64,000 bases of DNA from Comamonas sp. JUb58 (GCF_004364775.1 NZ_SOAL01000003.1:124001-188000); one strand, 5' to 3'. Positions 22,119-30,713 are shown, numbered from the stretch's first letter. Notes: generated from the letters alone by a model not told the origin. Made by a program: numbers and translations.

Positions 22119-22955
22119 ATGTCGGATCAACCCTACCAACCGCCCAAAGTCTGGACCTGGGACAAAGGCAACGGAGGCGCCTTCGCCCATATCAACCGCC
22201 CCGAAGCGGGCGCCACGCATGACAAGGTACTACCCGTGGGCGAGCACCCCTTGCAGCTGTATTCGCTGGGAACGCCCAATGGCGTCAAGGTGACGATCAT
22301 GCTCGAAGAGCTGCTGGAGCTGGGCATTGCCGAGGCCGAGTACGACGCCTGGCTGATCAATATCGGCGAAGGCGACCAATTTGGCAGCGGCTTTGTCGAT
22401 GTCAACCCGAACTCCAAGATCCCCGCGCTGCTGGACCGCAGTGGCAGCACGCCGGTGCGGGTGTTCGAATCAGGCTCCATCCTGATGCACCTGGCCGAGA
22501 AGTTTGGCCAGTTCCTGCCCAAGGAAGGCGCGGCCCGCACCGAGGTGCTGAACTGGCTGTTCTGGCAGGTGGGCAGCGCCGCCTTTCTGGGCGGTGGTTT
22601 TGGCCACTTCTATGCCTATGCACCCGAGAAGATGGCCTACCCGATCAACCGCTATGCGATGGAAGTCAAGCGCCAGCTCGATGTGCTGAACAGCCAGCTT
22701 TCTGAGCACCGCTTTATCGCCGGCAGCGCCTACAGCATTGCCGACATGGCCGCCTGGCCCTGGTATGGCGCGTTGATGAACAACGAGGTCTACAACGCGG
22801 CCGAGTTCCTGGATGTCCAGTCCTACCAGCATGTGCGCCGCTGGACCGATGAGATCGCGCAGCGCCCTGCGGTGCAGCGCGGCCAGCGGGTCAACAAGGT
22901 GCGGGGTAGCTCGCCGATGCCGGAGCGGCACAGCGCGGCAGATTTTCTGCGCTGA
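22119..22955 (+). CDS. yghU: glutathione S-transferase family protein, YghU type
   Basis: 278 residues from the ATG at 22119 with a GAGG ribosome binding site. The characteristic N-terminal extension (YQPPKVWTWDKGNGGAFAHIN) precedes a thioredoxin-like domain (PLQLYSLGTPNGVKVTIMLEE; VNPNSKIPALLDR; ESGSILMHLAEKFGQFLP), and a helical C-terminal domain follows (ADMAAWPWYGAL). E. coli YghU binds two glutathiones and acts as a disulfide-bond oxidoreductase rather than a classical transferase; the same is inferred here. Soluble and cytoplasmic; monocistronic by spacing. Confidence 0.93.
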   Translation: MSDQPYQPPKVWTWDKGNGGAFAHINRPEAGATHDKVLPVGEHPLQLYSLGTPNGVKVTIMLEELLELGIAEAEYDAWLINIGEGDQFGSGFVDVNPNSKIPALLDRSGSTPVRVFESGSILMHLAEKFGQFLPKEGAARTEVLNWLFWQVGSAAFLGGGFGHFYAYAPEKMAYPINRYAMEVKRQLDVLNSQLSEHRFIAGSAYSIADMAAWPWYGALMNNEVYNAAEFLDVQSYQHVRRWTDEIAQRPAVQRGQRVNKVRGSSPMPERHSAADFLR

Positions 22956-22981
22956 TCACCCTTCCTGGCGGGCTGTGCCGA

Positions 22982-23485
22982 TCAGGCACGCCAGAAGTAC
23001 CAGCCTGCAAGCACCAGGACCAGCACCACCACAAACATCGCCGTCCAGGCGCCTGAGCTTTGCACCCGGCCGGGCTCGTGGCCGGGTTCCATCCAGGCGG
23101 CCGCATCCGCGGGTGCGGGCGCCGGGTGGCTGGGGGTATTGAGGGTGTCGGGGGTGTTGGGCAAGCGGCCTTCCACCTGCCACTGCTGCGGGTCGCCGGA
23201 TTCAATGCGGTCCTTGGCGTCTTTCAGGCCGATACCGGTCGCATCCTTGAGCAGCTTGATGGCGACGATCTTGTCGCCCCGGGCCAAGGCGTTCTCGATG
23301 GCGGCGCGCAGCGCCTCGCCCTCGCGTGGCGGCTCCAGCCCATCGTCACCATCCAGTTGCGACTCCAGCGCCTGCTTGGCTTCTGCCAGGCCCATGCCGG
23401 TTTCTTCGCGCAGGCGCTTGATCGCGGCAATCTTGTCGTTATTGCGCCAGAGCGACGCGATGTGGGCGGGGATGGGAGCGGACAT
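22982..23485 (-). CDS. membrane-tailed protein with two L7/L12-like repeats
   Basis: 167 residues from the ATG at 23485 (a TTG two codons earlier is possible). Two similar segments are visible: NNDKIAAIKRLREETGMGLA at about residues 15-34 and ARGDKIVAIKLLKDATGIGL at about 68-87, each continuing as xxAKxxxE. The pattern K-I-x-x-I-K-x-x-(R/K)-(E/D)-x-T-G-x-G-L-x-(E/D)-A-K is that of the C-terminal domain of ribosomal protein L7/L12. A proline-rich linker (NTPSHPAPAPADAAA) leads to a single C-terminal membrane segment (WTAMFVVVLVLVLAGWYFW). The topology looks tail-anchored with both repeats in the cytoplasm. Function unknown. Confidence 0.75.
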   Translation of the reverse strand: MSAPIPAHIASLWRNNDKIAAIKRLREETGMGLAEAKQALESQLDGDDGLEPPREGEALRAAIENALARGDKIVAIKLLKDATGIGLKDAKDRIESGDPQQWQVEGRLPNTPDTLNTPSHPAPAPADAAAWMEPGHEPGRVQSSGAWTAMFVVVLVLVLAGWYFWRA

Positions 23486-23585
23486 GGGCAAGGCTGCGGA
23501 TGGTGGTGCAGCAGCCTTTGTACCCCGTTTGCGCCGCTGTGCTTATAGGACGGAGGCTGACATTACAGCGTCCTGGACCAGCGCC

Positions 23586-24500
23586 TCAACCGGGTGTCCA
23601 ACCCTTGGGCACGCGCGGCTTGTCGATGCCCGCCAGGCCGCAGAGCACATCGGCCATGCCGGAGAAATCGAGGCCGCCATGCTGGCTGGCGCGGGCCAGG
23701 CTGTAGGACTCGTGCACGGCGGCGGCCACCGGCATGGGCACCTTGCTGGCATGGGCGGCAGCGACGACCAGCGACATGTCCTTGTGCGCCAGGTCGATCG
23801 TGAAGCCTGGTGTGGTGTCGCCCAGCAGCACCTTGTTGGCAAAGTTCATGCGCAGCTGGCCATTGGTGGCCGAGGTGCCCAGCAGCACCTGCAAGGTCTT
23901 GGTGATGTCCAGGCCAAAGCGCTGCGACAGCGCCAGCGCCTCGGCATTCACCTGGGTCAGGGTGACGGCCAGGTAGTTGTTGACCAGCTTGGTGCGCCCG
24001 CCCGTACCCACCGGGCCGCAGTGGTGGGTGGTGGTGCCCATCGCATTCAGCAAGGGCTGCACGCGGGCCAGATCGGCATCGCTGGCGCCCACCATGAAGA
24101 GCGATTCGCCCCGGTCTGCATGCTCGGCCAGACGGCCCACGGGTGCATCCACCATGCTCAGGCCCTTGGCGGCCGCCTGCTGCGCCAGCCGGTCGGTGGC
24201 CAGCGGGTCGATGGTGCTCATGTCCATCAGGATGCTGCTGGGCTGGGCATGCGCAAAGATGCCGCCATCGCCCAGCGCGATCTGCTCCACTTCCAGCGAC
24301 GAGGGCAGCATGGTGACGATGATGCTGCAGTCACGGGCCAGTTCGGGCACGTCGGCGCTTTGCGCGCCCACGGCCACCAGGTCCTTGACTGCCGTCGGGT
24401 TCAGGTCATGGACGACCAGGCTGAACCCTTTTTTGACGAGGTTGGCGGCCATGGGCTTGCCCATGCGACCCAGGCCGATAAAACCGATCTTGTCTGCCAT
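23586..24500 (-). CDS. NAD(P)-dependent 3-hydroxyisobutyrate dehydrogenase family oxidoreductase
   Basis: 304 residues from the ATG at 24500, which has an AAGGAG ribosome binding site; upstream open frame is ignored. It has the N-terminal Rossmann fold GFIGLGRMGKPMAANL, VVHDLNPTAV, the substrate-binding MVDAPVGRLAEHADRGESLFM segment, and the catalytic lysine in GGRTKLVNNYLAV near residue 171. Family members reduce or oxidise beta-hydroxyacids (3-hydroxyisobutyrate, tartronate semialdehyde, and others); the specific substrate cannot be read from the sequence. It lies 70 bases downstream of a LysR gene on the same strand. Confidence 0.9.
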   Translation of the reverse strand: MADKIGFIGLGRMGKPMAANLVKKGFSLVVHDLNPTAVKDLVAVGAQSADVPELARDCSIIVTMLPSSLEVEQIALGDGGIFAHAQPSSILMDMSTIDPLATDRLAQQAAAKGLSMVDAPVGRLAEHADRGESLFMVGASDADLARVQPLLNAMGTTTHHCGPVGTGGRTKLVNNYLAVTLTQVNAEALALSQRFGLDITKTLQVLLGTSATNGQLRMNFANKVLLGDTTPGFTIDLAHKDMSLVVAAAHASKVPMPVAAAVHESYSLARASQHGGLDFSGMADVLCGLAGIDKPRVPKGWTPG

Positions 24501-24570
24501 GCATGTCTCCTTGTTGGTATGCATCCATGATGGCAGGCACGGGGCCCTGGCCCCTGTCAAACACAGGACA

Positions 24571-25464
24571 TCAGCCCGGCAGCGCAAAGGCGGCCAGCAC
24601 CGCCAGCACTGCAGCGGCTGCCGGGTTGTGGCTGCCATCGCGGCGGTGGGCCACGGCCATGGGGCGCATCAGGCGGGGCCAGAGATGGCGCACCTGCACG
24701 CCGGGCAGCTGCAGCTGGTCTTCGACCTCTTCGAGCGGCAGGATGACGGCGCTCTGGCTGGCAGCCGCCAGACTTTTGAGGGCACCGGGGTAGCTCAGGG
24801 TCAGAAAAGGCCGGGGGTGGTGGCCCGCCTGCCCGAACCAGCCGGCAATCAGCCCATGCATTTGCGTGGCCGGTGCAAACGAGGCCCAGCGCTTGTCGGC
24901 CAGCCAGTCCGGCGTCACCCGCTTGGGCGCCTTCCAGGCAGCGGGCAGCAGCACCACCATCGGGTCATTGCGCCAGAGCGTCAGCACAATCTCGGCGCTG
25001 CTGGGCTGGGGGCTGGCCACAATCGCCACATCCAGCGAGCCGGCACGCAGGCGCTGCATCGCATCGGCCGATCCCACCGCTTCGAGCTTGACTTCCACCC
25101 CCGGGCTGCGGCTGCTCAGCTGCTCCAGCATCATCGGCAGCAAGCGGGTACTGACCCCTGCCGACACGCCCACCTTGACCAGGCCTTCGCGGCCGCTGGC
25201 GCGGCGCTGCACCAGGTCAATCAGCTCGTCGCTGGACTCGAGCAGCTTGCGGCCATGGGCCACCAGCAGCTCGCCCGCTGCTGTGAGCACCGCCTGGCGC
25301 CGGCCGCGCAGCAGCAGGGCGGTGTCCATGCGCGTTTCCAGCTCCTTGATGTGCAGGCTGATGGCCGGTGGGGACAGGTGCAGCGCCTGCGCCGCTGCTG
25401 CAAAGGTGCCCAGATCGGCAATGGCGACCAAGGTTTGCACCTGGTCCAGGTTGAGGTTTCGCAT
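24571..25464 (-). CDS. LysR-type transcriptional regulator
   Basis: 297 residues: helix-turn-helix at residues 5-65 (LVAIADLGTFAAAAQALHLS, PPAISLHIKELETRMDTALL), then the effector-binding domain (LVKVGVSAGVSTRLLPMMLEQL). It is followed on the same strand by the hydroxyacid dehydrogenase gene, so autoregulation plus control of that gene is plausible, although LysR genes are more often divergent from their targets. The divergent neighbour here is only a 55-codon open frame at 25537. Confidence 0.9.
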   Translation of the reverse strand: MRNLNLDQVQTLVAIADLGTFAAAAQALHLSPPAISLHIKELETRMDTALLLRGRRQAVLTAAGELLVAHGRKLLESSDELIDLVQRRASGREGLVKVGVSAGVSTRLLPMMLEQLSSRSPGVEVKLEAVGSADAMQRLRAGSLDVAIVASPQPSSAEIVLTLWRNDPMVVLLPAAWKAPKRVTPDWLADKRWASFAPATQMHGLIAGWFGQAGHHPRPFLTLSYPGALKSLAAASQSAVILPLEEVEDQLQLPGVQVRHLWPRLMRPMAVAHRRDGSHNPAAAAVLAVLAAFALPG

Positions 25465-25536
25465 CAGTTTTTCTGAAGTGAATGCTTAGGAAATTCAACT
25501 TTACAGAAGTCTGGCCGAGGCCGAGCATCGGTGTCC

Positions 25537-25704
25537 ATGCAAAAACCTCGACCACTTCCTGACTTCTTGCCCCATCCGCCCCCTCGGGTGGCCAAGTTGC
25601 CACTCCGCTGGTTGGCCCAGCGCTGGCATCGCTGGCTGGACCTGTGCCAGCGTGCCGAGCGCCGCATCAGCGAGAACTTCCGGGTGCCGCCGGGCGGTGG
25701 CTAG
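25537..25704 (+). CDS. possible small basic protein, 55 residues
   Basis: A short open frame starting at ATG 25537 (MQKPRPLPDFLPHPPPRVAK) and ending with a tryptophan/arginine-rich amphipathic part (LRWLAQRWHRWLDLCQRAE) and PPGGG. It lies between a divergent LysR gene and a convergent ABC-F gene. Its TAG stop and that of the ABC-F gene share the four bases CTAG. The composition looks protein-like, but no family is recognised and no strong ribosome binding site is present. Confidence 0.4.
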   Translation: MQKPRPLPDFLPHPPPRVAKLPLRWLAQRWHRWLDLCQRAERRISENFRVPPGGG

Positions 25705-27347
25705 GTCTCTGTGCGGTTTTTCCATGGCTCCATCTGCCAGCGGTCGCCATCGAATGCCAGCCGATGCGTCAAGTCCAGCGCATCGAGCAGCGCCTCATCG
25801 TGCGAGACAAGTACCAGGCAGCCGGGGTAGCTGCGCAGCATCTGCTCCAGCGCTTGCAGCGCCGGCAGGTCCAGGTGGTTGTCCGGCTCGTCCAGCAGCA
25901 GCAGCTGCGCGGGCGCATCGCGGTACAGCGCGCAGGCCATAGTGGCTTTGAGCCGTTCGCCACCGCTGAGCTGGCCGCTGGGCTGCAGAATGCAGCGCGC
26001 ATCCAGCCCCAGCTGCGCCAGGCGCATGCGCAGTACGCCTTCCGGCGTCTGCTGGTTGCCTTGCTGCAGCTGGGACAGCAGGCTGCGCGCCGGGTCGAGC
26101 AGGCTTTGCTGCTGGTCCAGCATGGCCCAGGGCACATGCAGCTGGCGCTGGCCTGCGCCAGGCGCCAGCTGGCCCGCCAGGATCTGCAGCAGACTGCTTT
26201 TGCCGCAGCCGTTGGGCCCCGTGATGGCCAGGCGCTGGCCGGCGCGCAGCTGCAGGTTCAGCGGCTCGGTGCCCGCTAGGCGGGGGGACTGCAGGTCCTG
26301 CAATTCGGCAACCAGGGCATCGCTGCTGCGGCCCCGGTCAAAGGCTTCGGGTGGCACCTGCCAGTGGATGGGGCCGGCCTGCCAATCGATGGCCTGGGCG
26401 GCTTCGCTGACGCGGGCGTTCAAGGCCTCACGGGCAGCGGCATGCTGGGCCACCAGCTTGCCCGAGGTGGCCTCGGCGCGCTGCTTGGCGCGGCCCAGCA
26501 GGATCTTGGCCTGGTTGGCTTGCTTGCCCTGTTGGTCGCCCCGCGCCTGTTTGCGTTGCTGGCGCTCCTGCTGGCCCTGCAGCGCTTGTTCGCTGCGTTT
26601 GCGCTCCTGCTTGCTGCGGGCCAGCGTATCCAGCGCATGCTGCGCGCGCTGCTGCTGCGCCTGCTGGTAGCCGCCGAAGGAGCCGCTGTACATGCTCAGG
26701 CCTTGGCTGCTCAGCTCGGCGATCACTTCCATCTGGGCGAGCAGGCGCCGGTCATGGCTGATCAGCAGCAGGCCGCCGGGCCAGTGCTGCAGGCGCTGCG
26801 CCAGTGCGGCGCGGCCAGCGGCATCCAGGTGGTTGCTGGGCTCGTCCAGAATCAGAAAATCGGCCTGCGCCAGTTGCGCGCCCAAGAGCGCCACGCGCAT
26901 GGCCTGGCCGCCGCTCAGCGTGTGGGCCGGGGTTTCGGCGGGCAGGGCGGGCAAGCCGCTGTCCTGCAGCAGGGTCTGGAACTGCTGGCGCAGATCCCAG
27001 CGCTCGGCCAGCAGCGCAAAGTCCTGCGGGTCGCTGCTGCCTTGCTCGATGCGATCCAAGGCGGCCAGCGCAGGAGCCAGGCTGGCCAGCTCGGCAATGC
27101 TTTGCGCGGGGTGTTGCACCAGCAGGTTTTGCGCCAGGTAGTGGATACGGCCTGGGCGGCTGATGCGGCCGCTAGTGGGCTCCAGCGTGCCAGCCAGCAA
27201 CTGGGCCAGCACCGTTTTGCCGACGCCATTGCGGCCGACCAGCGCGGTGTGCTGGCGGTCAAAGCGGGCGTGGAGATCGGAAAAAAGCGGCCGGCCTTGC
27301 GGCAGCGAATAGGAGACGCCATGCAGCGCCAAATGTGTGTCTGTCAT
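25701..27347 (-). CDS. ABC-F family ATPase (two ATP-binding cassettes, soluble)
   Basis: 548 residues without membrane segments: two ABC domains in one chain joined by a charged helical linker (about residues 235-310, e.g. RKRSEQALQGQQERQQRKQA). Domain 1 has Walker A GRNGVGKT (residues 38-45), LSGGQAMRVALL and LILDEPSNHLD. Domain 2 has GPNGCGKSSLL near residue 378, LSGGERLKATMA and LLLDEPDNHLD. ABC-F proteins bind ribosomes and act as translation factors or, in some branches, antibiotic-resistance factors; which applies here is not decidable. Start MTDTHLALHGVSY. Confidence 0.9.
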   Translation of the reverse strand: MTDTHLALHGVSYSLPQGRPLFSDLHARFDRQHTALVGRNGVGKTVLAQLLAGTLEPTSGRISRPGRIHYLAQNLLVQHPAQSIAELASLAPALAALDRIEQGSSDPQDFALLAERWDLRQQFQTLLQDSGLPALPAETPAHTLSGGQAMRVALLGAQLAQADFLILDEPSNHLDAAGRAALAQRLQHWPGGLLLISHDRRLLAQMEVIAELSSQGLSMYSGSFGGYQQAQQQRAQHALDTLARSKQERKRSEQALQGQQERQQRKQARGDQQGKQANQAKILLGRAKQRAEATSGKLVAQHAAAREALNARVSEAAQAIDWQAGPIHWQVPPEAFDRGRSSDALVAELQDLQSPRLAGTEPLNLQLRAGQRLAITGPNGCGKSSLLQILAGQLAPGAGQRQLHVPWAMLDQQQSLLDPARSLLSQLQQGNQQTPEGVLRMRLAQLGLDARCILQPSGQLSGGERLKATMACALYRDAPAQLLLLDEPDNHLDLPALQALEQMLRSYPGCLVLVSHDEALLDALDLTHRLAFDGDRWQMEPWKNRTET

Positions 27348-27571
27348 ACCAGTGCGAAATCATCGATGCCGAACATCCCCGAGCCATGGCTGGTGAGCCT
27401 GCAGCCTTGGCACCTGTTGGACAGGGCAGCCGCTGCGATCAAGGGGCGGGACGTGGGCCGTCAGCAAGACGGCAGCATCAATAGCGCATGGGTAGAAGAC
27501 CTCGCACAGGTAAAGAAGCGGCCGATTGTATGCCGCATGGCGCAGCGGTCAAGGCCGCTGCGGCCAGACCC

Positions 27572-28180
27572 TCAGCCCATCATGGATGCAAAGGCCTGCT
27601 GGTACTGCTGCAGCTTGTGCGGGAAGTGGGCCGCGCCGGTGTCGAACACCCAGTGCTCGATCGCAGGCGTGGGCGCCAGCCCCAGGCTGTGCAGCTGCTG
27701 CAAGGCATCGAGCTGGGTTTTGAAGCCATGCAGCATGGGGCCGTTGACATCTTCGTCGGAATGGATGCCAGTGTCCAGAATGCTGGGCGCTATCGCCACG
27801 CTGCGCGCGCCACGCAGATGGCCCACCCGCAGTGCGCAGGCCACGGCGGCCGCGCTGGTGGCGGGGCTCCAGTCTTCGGGGTGGCCCATGCCGATCACCA
27901 GGATGGCGGGGGCTTGCGCGGCGCCTGCCGGTGGTGTGATCAACAGCGTCTCCAGCGGCTGGGCGCGGAAGGCGCCATCGCGCCGGGCCTGGGCCAACTG
28001 GCCGCCCAGGGCTGCATCGAGGTTGGCCAGGCCGCCTGCCATGGGCTGGTGGTCCACCTCATGCGTGAACATGCAGGCGCAGGACAGATCAACCTGCGCG
28101 CCGGTGGCATCCACGGTCACCAGTTCCAGGCGCACACCACGGTACTGTCCGATATCGCCACGTTCTACTGCTGCTGCCAT
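27572..28180 (-). CDS. stand-alone M17 leucyl-aminopeptidase N-terminal-like domain
   Basis: 202 residues from the ATG at 28180, with an AGGAGA ribosome binding site. The sequence resembles the macro-like N-terminal domain of M17 leucyl aminopeptidases: VDLSCACMFTHEVDHQPMAG, GGQLAQARRDGAFRAQPLET, then APAILVIGMGHPEDWSPATS and ACALRVGHLRGARSVAIAP. The metal-binding catalytic domain is completely absent, so no peptidase activity is expected. A nucleotide- or metabolite-binding role is only a guess. The gene is alone between an ABC-F gene and a LysR gene, all on the minus strand. Confidence 0.6.
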   Translation of the reverse strand: MAAAVERGDIGQYRGVRLELVTVDATGAQVDLSCACMFTHEVDHQPMAGGLANLDAALGGQLAQARRDGAFRAQPLETLLITPPAGAAQAPAILVIGMGHPEDWSPATSAAAVACALRVGHLRGARSVAIAPSILDTGIHSDEDVNGPMLHGFKTQLDALQQLHSLGLAPTPAIEHWVFDTGAAHFPHKLQQYQQAFASMMG

Positions 28181-28256
28181 TGGGGGAATCTCCTGTCAGA
28201 TGGGGTGGTACTGCGGCGGGCTGCCGCAGGGGTCTCGGCCCATCCTAACAAGCGCA

Positions 28257-29225
28257 TCAACCGGGTGCTGTGGGAGGGACTCCAAATTCAGCGTCTTGCT
28301 GCGCCAGCTGCTCCTGCAGCAGTTCGACAAAGGCGCGCACCTTCACCGGGCGAAAGCGCGCGGCCGGGAACACCGCATGGATGCCGCCCGAGGGCAGCTT
28401 CCAGTCGGGCAGCACCTGCAGCAGCCGGCCACTGTGCAGGTCGTCGGCGACGGCATAGTCGGGCAGCACCGACAGGCCTGCGCCATGGCGCACGGCCTCG
28501 CGCACGGCCATCGTGGCGTTGAGCGACAGGACAGAGGGCATGCTGACGTTCTGGCGCTCCAGGGCGGTGCGCGAAAAGCTCCAGTGCAGGGGATCGCGCA
28601 GCGCGGTGTTGGCCACAAAGGGCAGGGTGGCCAGCTGTTGCGGCTCCTGCACGCTGGCAAGCTGCTGGGCCCAGGCGGATGAGGCCACCAGCAGCTGGCG
28701 GAAGCTGCCAATCTGGCGCGCCTGCAGATGGAGCTCGGTCAGCCAGCCCACGCGGATGGCCAGCTCCACCTTGCCGTCCATCAGGTCCAGCGATTGGTCG
28801 CTGAGCGAGGCATCGACCTTGCACTGCGGGTAGCGGCGGCAGAAGGCAGTGATGGCCGGCACGATGGCGGCGATGCCGTAATCGAGCGGTGCCGTCAGCC
28901 GCAAGGTACCTGAGGGGGCCTCGGCCCCCTGGGCCAGCTCGTCAAAGGCATCGGCTGCCTCCTTGAGGATCAGCGCGCAACGCTGGTAGAAGGCCTGGCC
29001 CGCATCGGTGGGCACCACCTTGCGGGTGCTGCGCGTCAGCAGGCTGGTACGGAAGTCGGCCTCCAGCCGCGCCACCTGCTGGCTGACCACGGCCTTGGTG
29101 ATGCCCAGGCGCTCGGCGGCGGCCGTGAAGCTGCCGGTTTCCACCACGGCGCTGAAATAGGCCAGGCGCTTGAGGTTGGAGAAATTGCCGATCGCCGCAT
29201 CGTCCAGATTGTTTGCTTTTTGCAT
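28257..29225 (-). CDS. LysR-type transcriptional regulator
   Basis: 322 residues: HTH at about residues 15-75 (LAYFSAVVETGSFTAAAERL, GITKAVVSQQVARLEADFRT) and an effector domain (GTLRLTAPLDYGIAAIVPAIT; LAIRVGWLTELHLQARQIG) of the CrgA/AaeR-like branch. It is divergent from the plus-strand cluster starting with a DsbA-like gene; only 81 bases separate the two starts, and that gap holds an imperfect TTGA-N14-TCAA symmetry at 29239-29260. Control of the divergent cluster is the likely role. Confidence 0.9.
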   Translation of the reverse strand: MQKANNLDDAAIGNFSNLKRLAYFSAVVETGSFTAAAERLGITKAVVSQQVARLEADFRTSLLTRSTRKVVPTDAGQAFYQRCALILKEAADAFDELAQGAEAPSGTLRLTAPLDYGIAAIVPAITAFCRRYPQCKVDASLSDQSLDLMDGKVELAIRVGWLTELHLQARQIGSFRQLLVASSAWAQQLASVQEPQQLATLPFVANTALRDPLHWSFSRTALERQNVSMPSVLSLNATMAVREAVRHGAGLSVLPDYAVADDLHSGRLLQVLPDWKLPSGGIHAVFPAARFRPVKVRAFVELLQEQLAQQDAEFGVPPTAPG

Positions 29226-29306
29226 ACGAGTTATCTATTTGATTGCGGTTTATTTGTCAATCCGCCTTGGCTACGATGGCTGCATTGCCAACGATTTGGA
29301 ATCCAT

Positions 29307-29942
29307 ATGCAACGCCTGTACTACATCTTTGATCCTCTTTGCGGCTGGTGCTATGGCGCGGGCCCGGTGCTGGACAGCCTGGCGCAGCAAGCGGGCGAGC
29401 AGCTGCAATTGCTGCCCAGCGGTCTTTTCTCGGGCGAAGGCGCCCGCCCCATGGATGAGGCCTTTGCCGCCTATGCCTGGAGCAATGACCAGCGCATCGA
29501 GCGCCTGACCGGCCAGCCTTTCAGCCCGCGTTATCGCAGCGAGGTGCTGGAGAAGCCGCAGCAGATGTTTGACAGCGGCCCGGCCACAGTGGCGCTGACT
29601 GCCGTGCACCTGACTGCGCCTGAGCGTGAAGCCGAGGCGCTCAAGGCCATCCAGCATGCGCGCTATGTGGATGGGCTGGACAACACGGCCATCCCCGTGT
29701 TGCTGGAGCTGCTGCGCGGCCTGGGCCTGAACGACGCTGCCGCCCGCCTGGCCCAGCCTGATGCCGCCTTGATGGACGCCAACAACAGCCGCATGGCCCA
29801 GGCCCGGCAACTGATGCGCCAGCTGGGCGCCCAGGGTGTGCCCAGCTTTGTGTTGGAGCGCGATGGCCAGCGCCAGCTGCTGAACGCGAGCGCCGCTTTC
29901 TCCAACCCCGAGGCCTTTGTGGCGCAGTGCCTGTCCGCCTGA
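29307..29942 (+). CDS. DsbA family oxidoreductase (cytoplasmic type)
   Basis: 211 residues from the ATG at 29307. The thioredoxin-like active site CGWC is at residues 12-15 (FDPLCGWCYGAGPV), followed by the all-helical insertion, and the cis-proline loop GVPSFVLERDGQ occurs near residue 178. There is no signal peptide, so unlike periplasmic DsbA it should be cytoplasmic, like the FrnE/HCCA-isomerase-type DsbA relatives. First gene of a plus-strand cluster opposite a LysR regulator; the next gene starts 19 bases after its stop. Confidence 0.88.
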   Translation: MQRLYYIFDPLCGWCYGAGPVLDSLAQQAGEQLQLLPSGLFSGEGARPMDEAFAAYAWSNDQRIERLTGQPFSPRYRSEVLEKPQQMFDSGPATVALTAVHLTAPEREAEALKAIQHARYVDGLDNTAIPVLLELLRGLGLNDAAARLAQPDAALMDANNSRMAQARQLMRQLGAQGVPSFVLERDGQRQLLNASAAFSNPEAFVAQCLSA

Positions 29943-29961
29943 CTCTGTACGGAGACTCTGT

Positions 29962-30357
29962 ATGACCACCAGCAACCTGGACACCATCCGTGCCACCTAT
30001 GAAGGCAGCCCCGAGGACAACGCCCGCCATTTGATGGCGGCGCTGGCGCCCGAGGTGCTGTGGATCGAGGCGGCCGGATCGCCCTATGCAGGCGCGTATG
30101 TGGGCGCGGCGCAGATTGTGGCCGGCGTGTTTGCGCGCCTGGGCAGCGACTGGGCGGACTTCCGCGTGCAAGTGCACAGCTACCTGGCCGATGGCGACCG
30201 GGTGGCCGCCTTTGGCCACTATGCCGGCACCCACCGCGCCAGTGGCCGGGCGATGGAGGCGAGCTTTTCGCACCTCTACCAGCTGCGCGATGGCCAGATC
30301 ATCCGCATGGAGCAGGTGGTGGACAGCGCCGCCATGCGCCAGGCGATGCAGCCATGA
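29962..30357 (+). CDS. nuclear transport factor 2-like / SnoaL-type protein
   Basis: 131 residues from the ATG at 29962, a few bases after a GGAGA motif. The pattern is that of the NTF2/SnoaL alpha+beta cone fold: TIRATYEGSPEDNARHLMAA, LAPEVLWIEAAGSPYAGAYV, VHSYLADGDRVAAFGHYAG, SHLYQLRDGQIIRMEQVVDS. Many such proteins are small-molecule isomerases or binding proteins; the ligand cannot be inferred. Its stop overlaps the following gene by four bases (ATGA), so they are translationally coupled. Confidence 0.82.
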   Translation: MTTSNLDTIRATYEGSPEDNARHLMAALAPEVLWIEAAGSPYAGAYVGAAQIVAGVFARLGSDWADFRVQVHSYLADGDRVAAFGHYAGTHRASGRAMEASFSHLYQLRDGQIIRMEQVVDSAAMRQAMQP

Positions 30358-30647
30358 CCGCCGTGCAGACGCCGGACGAACTGCGCCAGTTGCAAGTGCT
30401 GGCAGCCCAGCTGCAAGCGGGCGACTGGCATGCCGCCCACGATGGCGTGCAGCCCATCCCCGGCCTGCTGGCCGCCTGGTTGCACGGCATTGTGCATTTG
30501 CAGGAAGGCGATCTGGAAGACGCCGAGAACTGGTACGAGCGGGCAGGCAAACGCTTTCGCCAGCGCGAAAGCCTGGCGCAGGAACTGGCCCAGCTGCAGG
30601 CCGCCCTTGTGCAAGCAATGGCAGAGGGCCCTGCTGCCGATGCCTGA
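30354..30647 (+). CDS. uncharacterised 97-residue protein
   Basis: Starts at the ATG overlapping the stop of the NTF2-like gene. Mostly helical: LRQLQVLAAQLQAGDWHAAH, then LLAAWLHGIVHLQEGDLEDA and ENWYERAGKRFRQRESLAQ. The GDLEDAENWYERAG part resembles a single TPR-like helical hairpin. No signal or membrane segment. No family recognised; coupling suggests a shared role with the NTF2-like and DsbA-like genes. Confidence 0.7.
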   Translation: MTAVQTPDELRQLQVLAAQLQAGDWHAAHDGVQPIPGLLAAWLHGIVHLQEGDLEDAENWYERAGKRFRQRESLAQELAQLQAALVQAMAEGPAADA

Positions 30648-30713
30648 ATCACCGGGTTGCAGCCTTGTCTGCACCCACCTTTGTTGAATCCCTTTTTGAA
30701 AGCAAACAAGACC

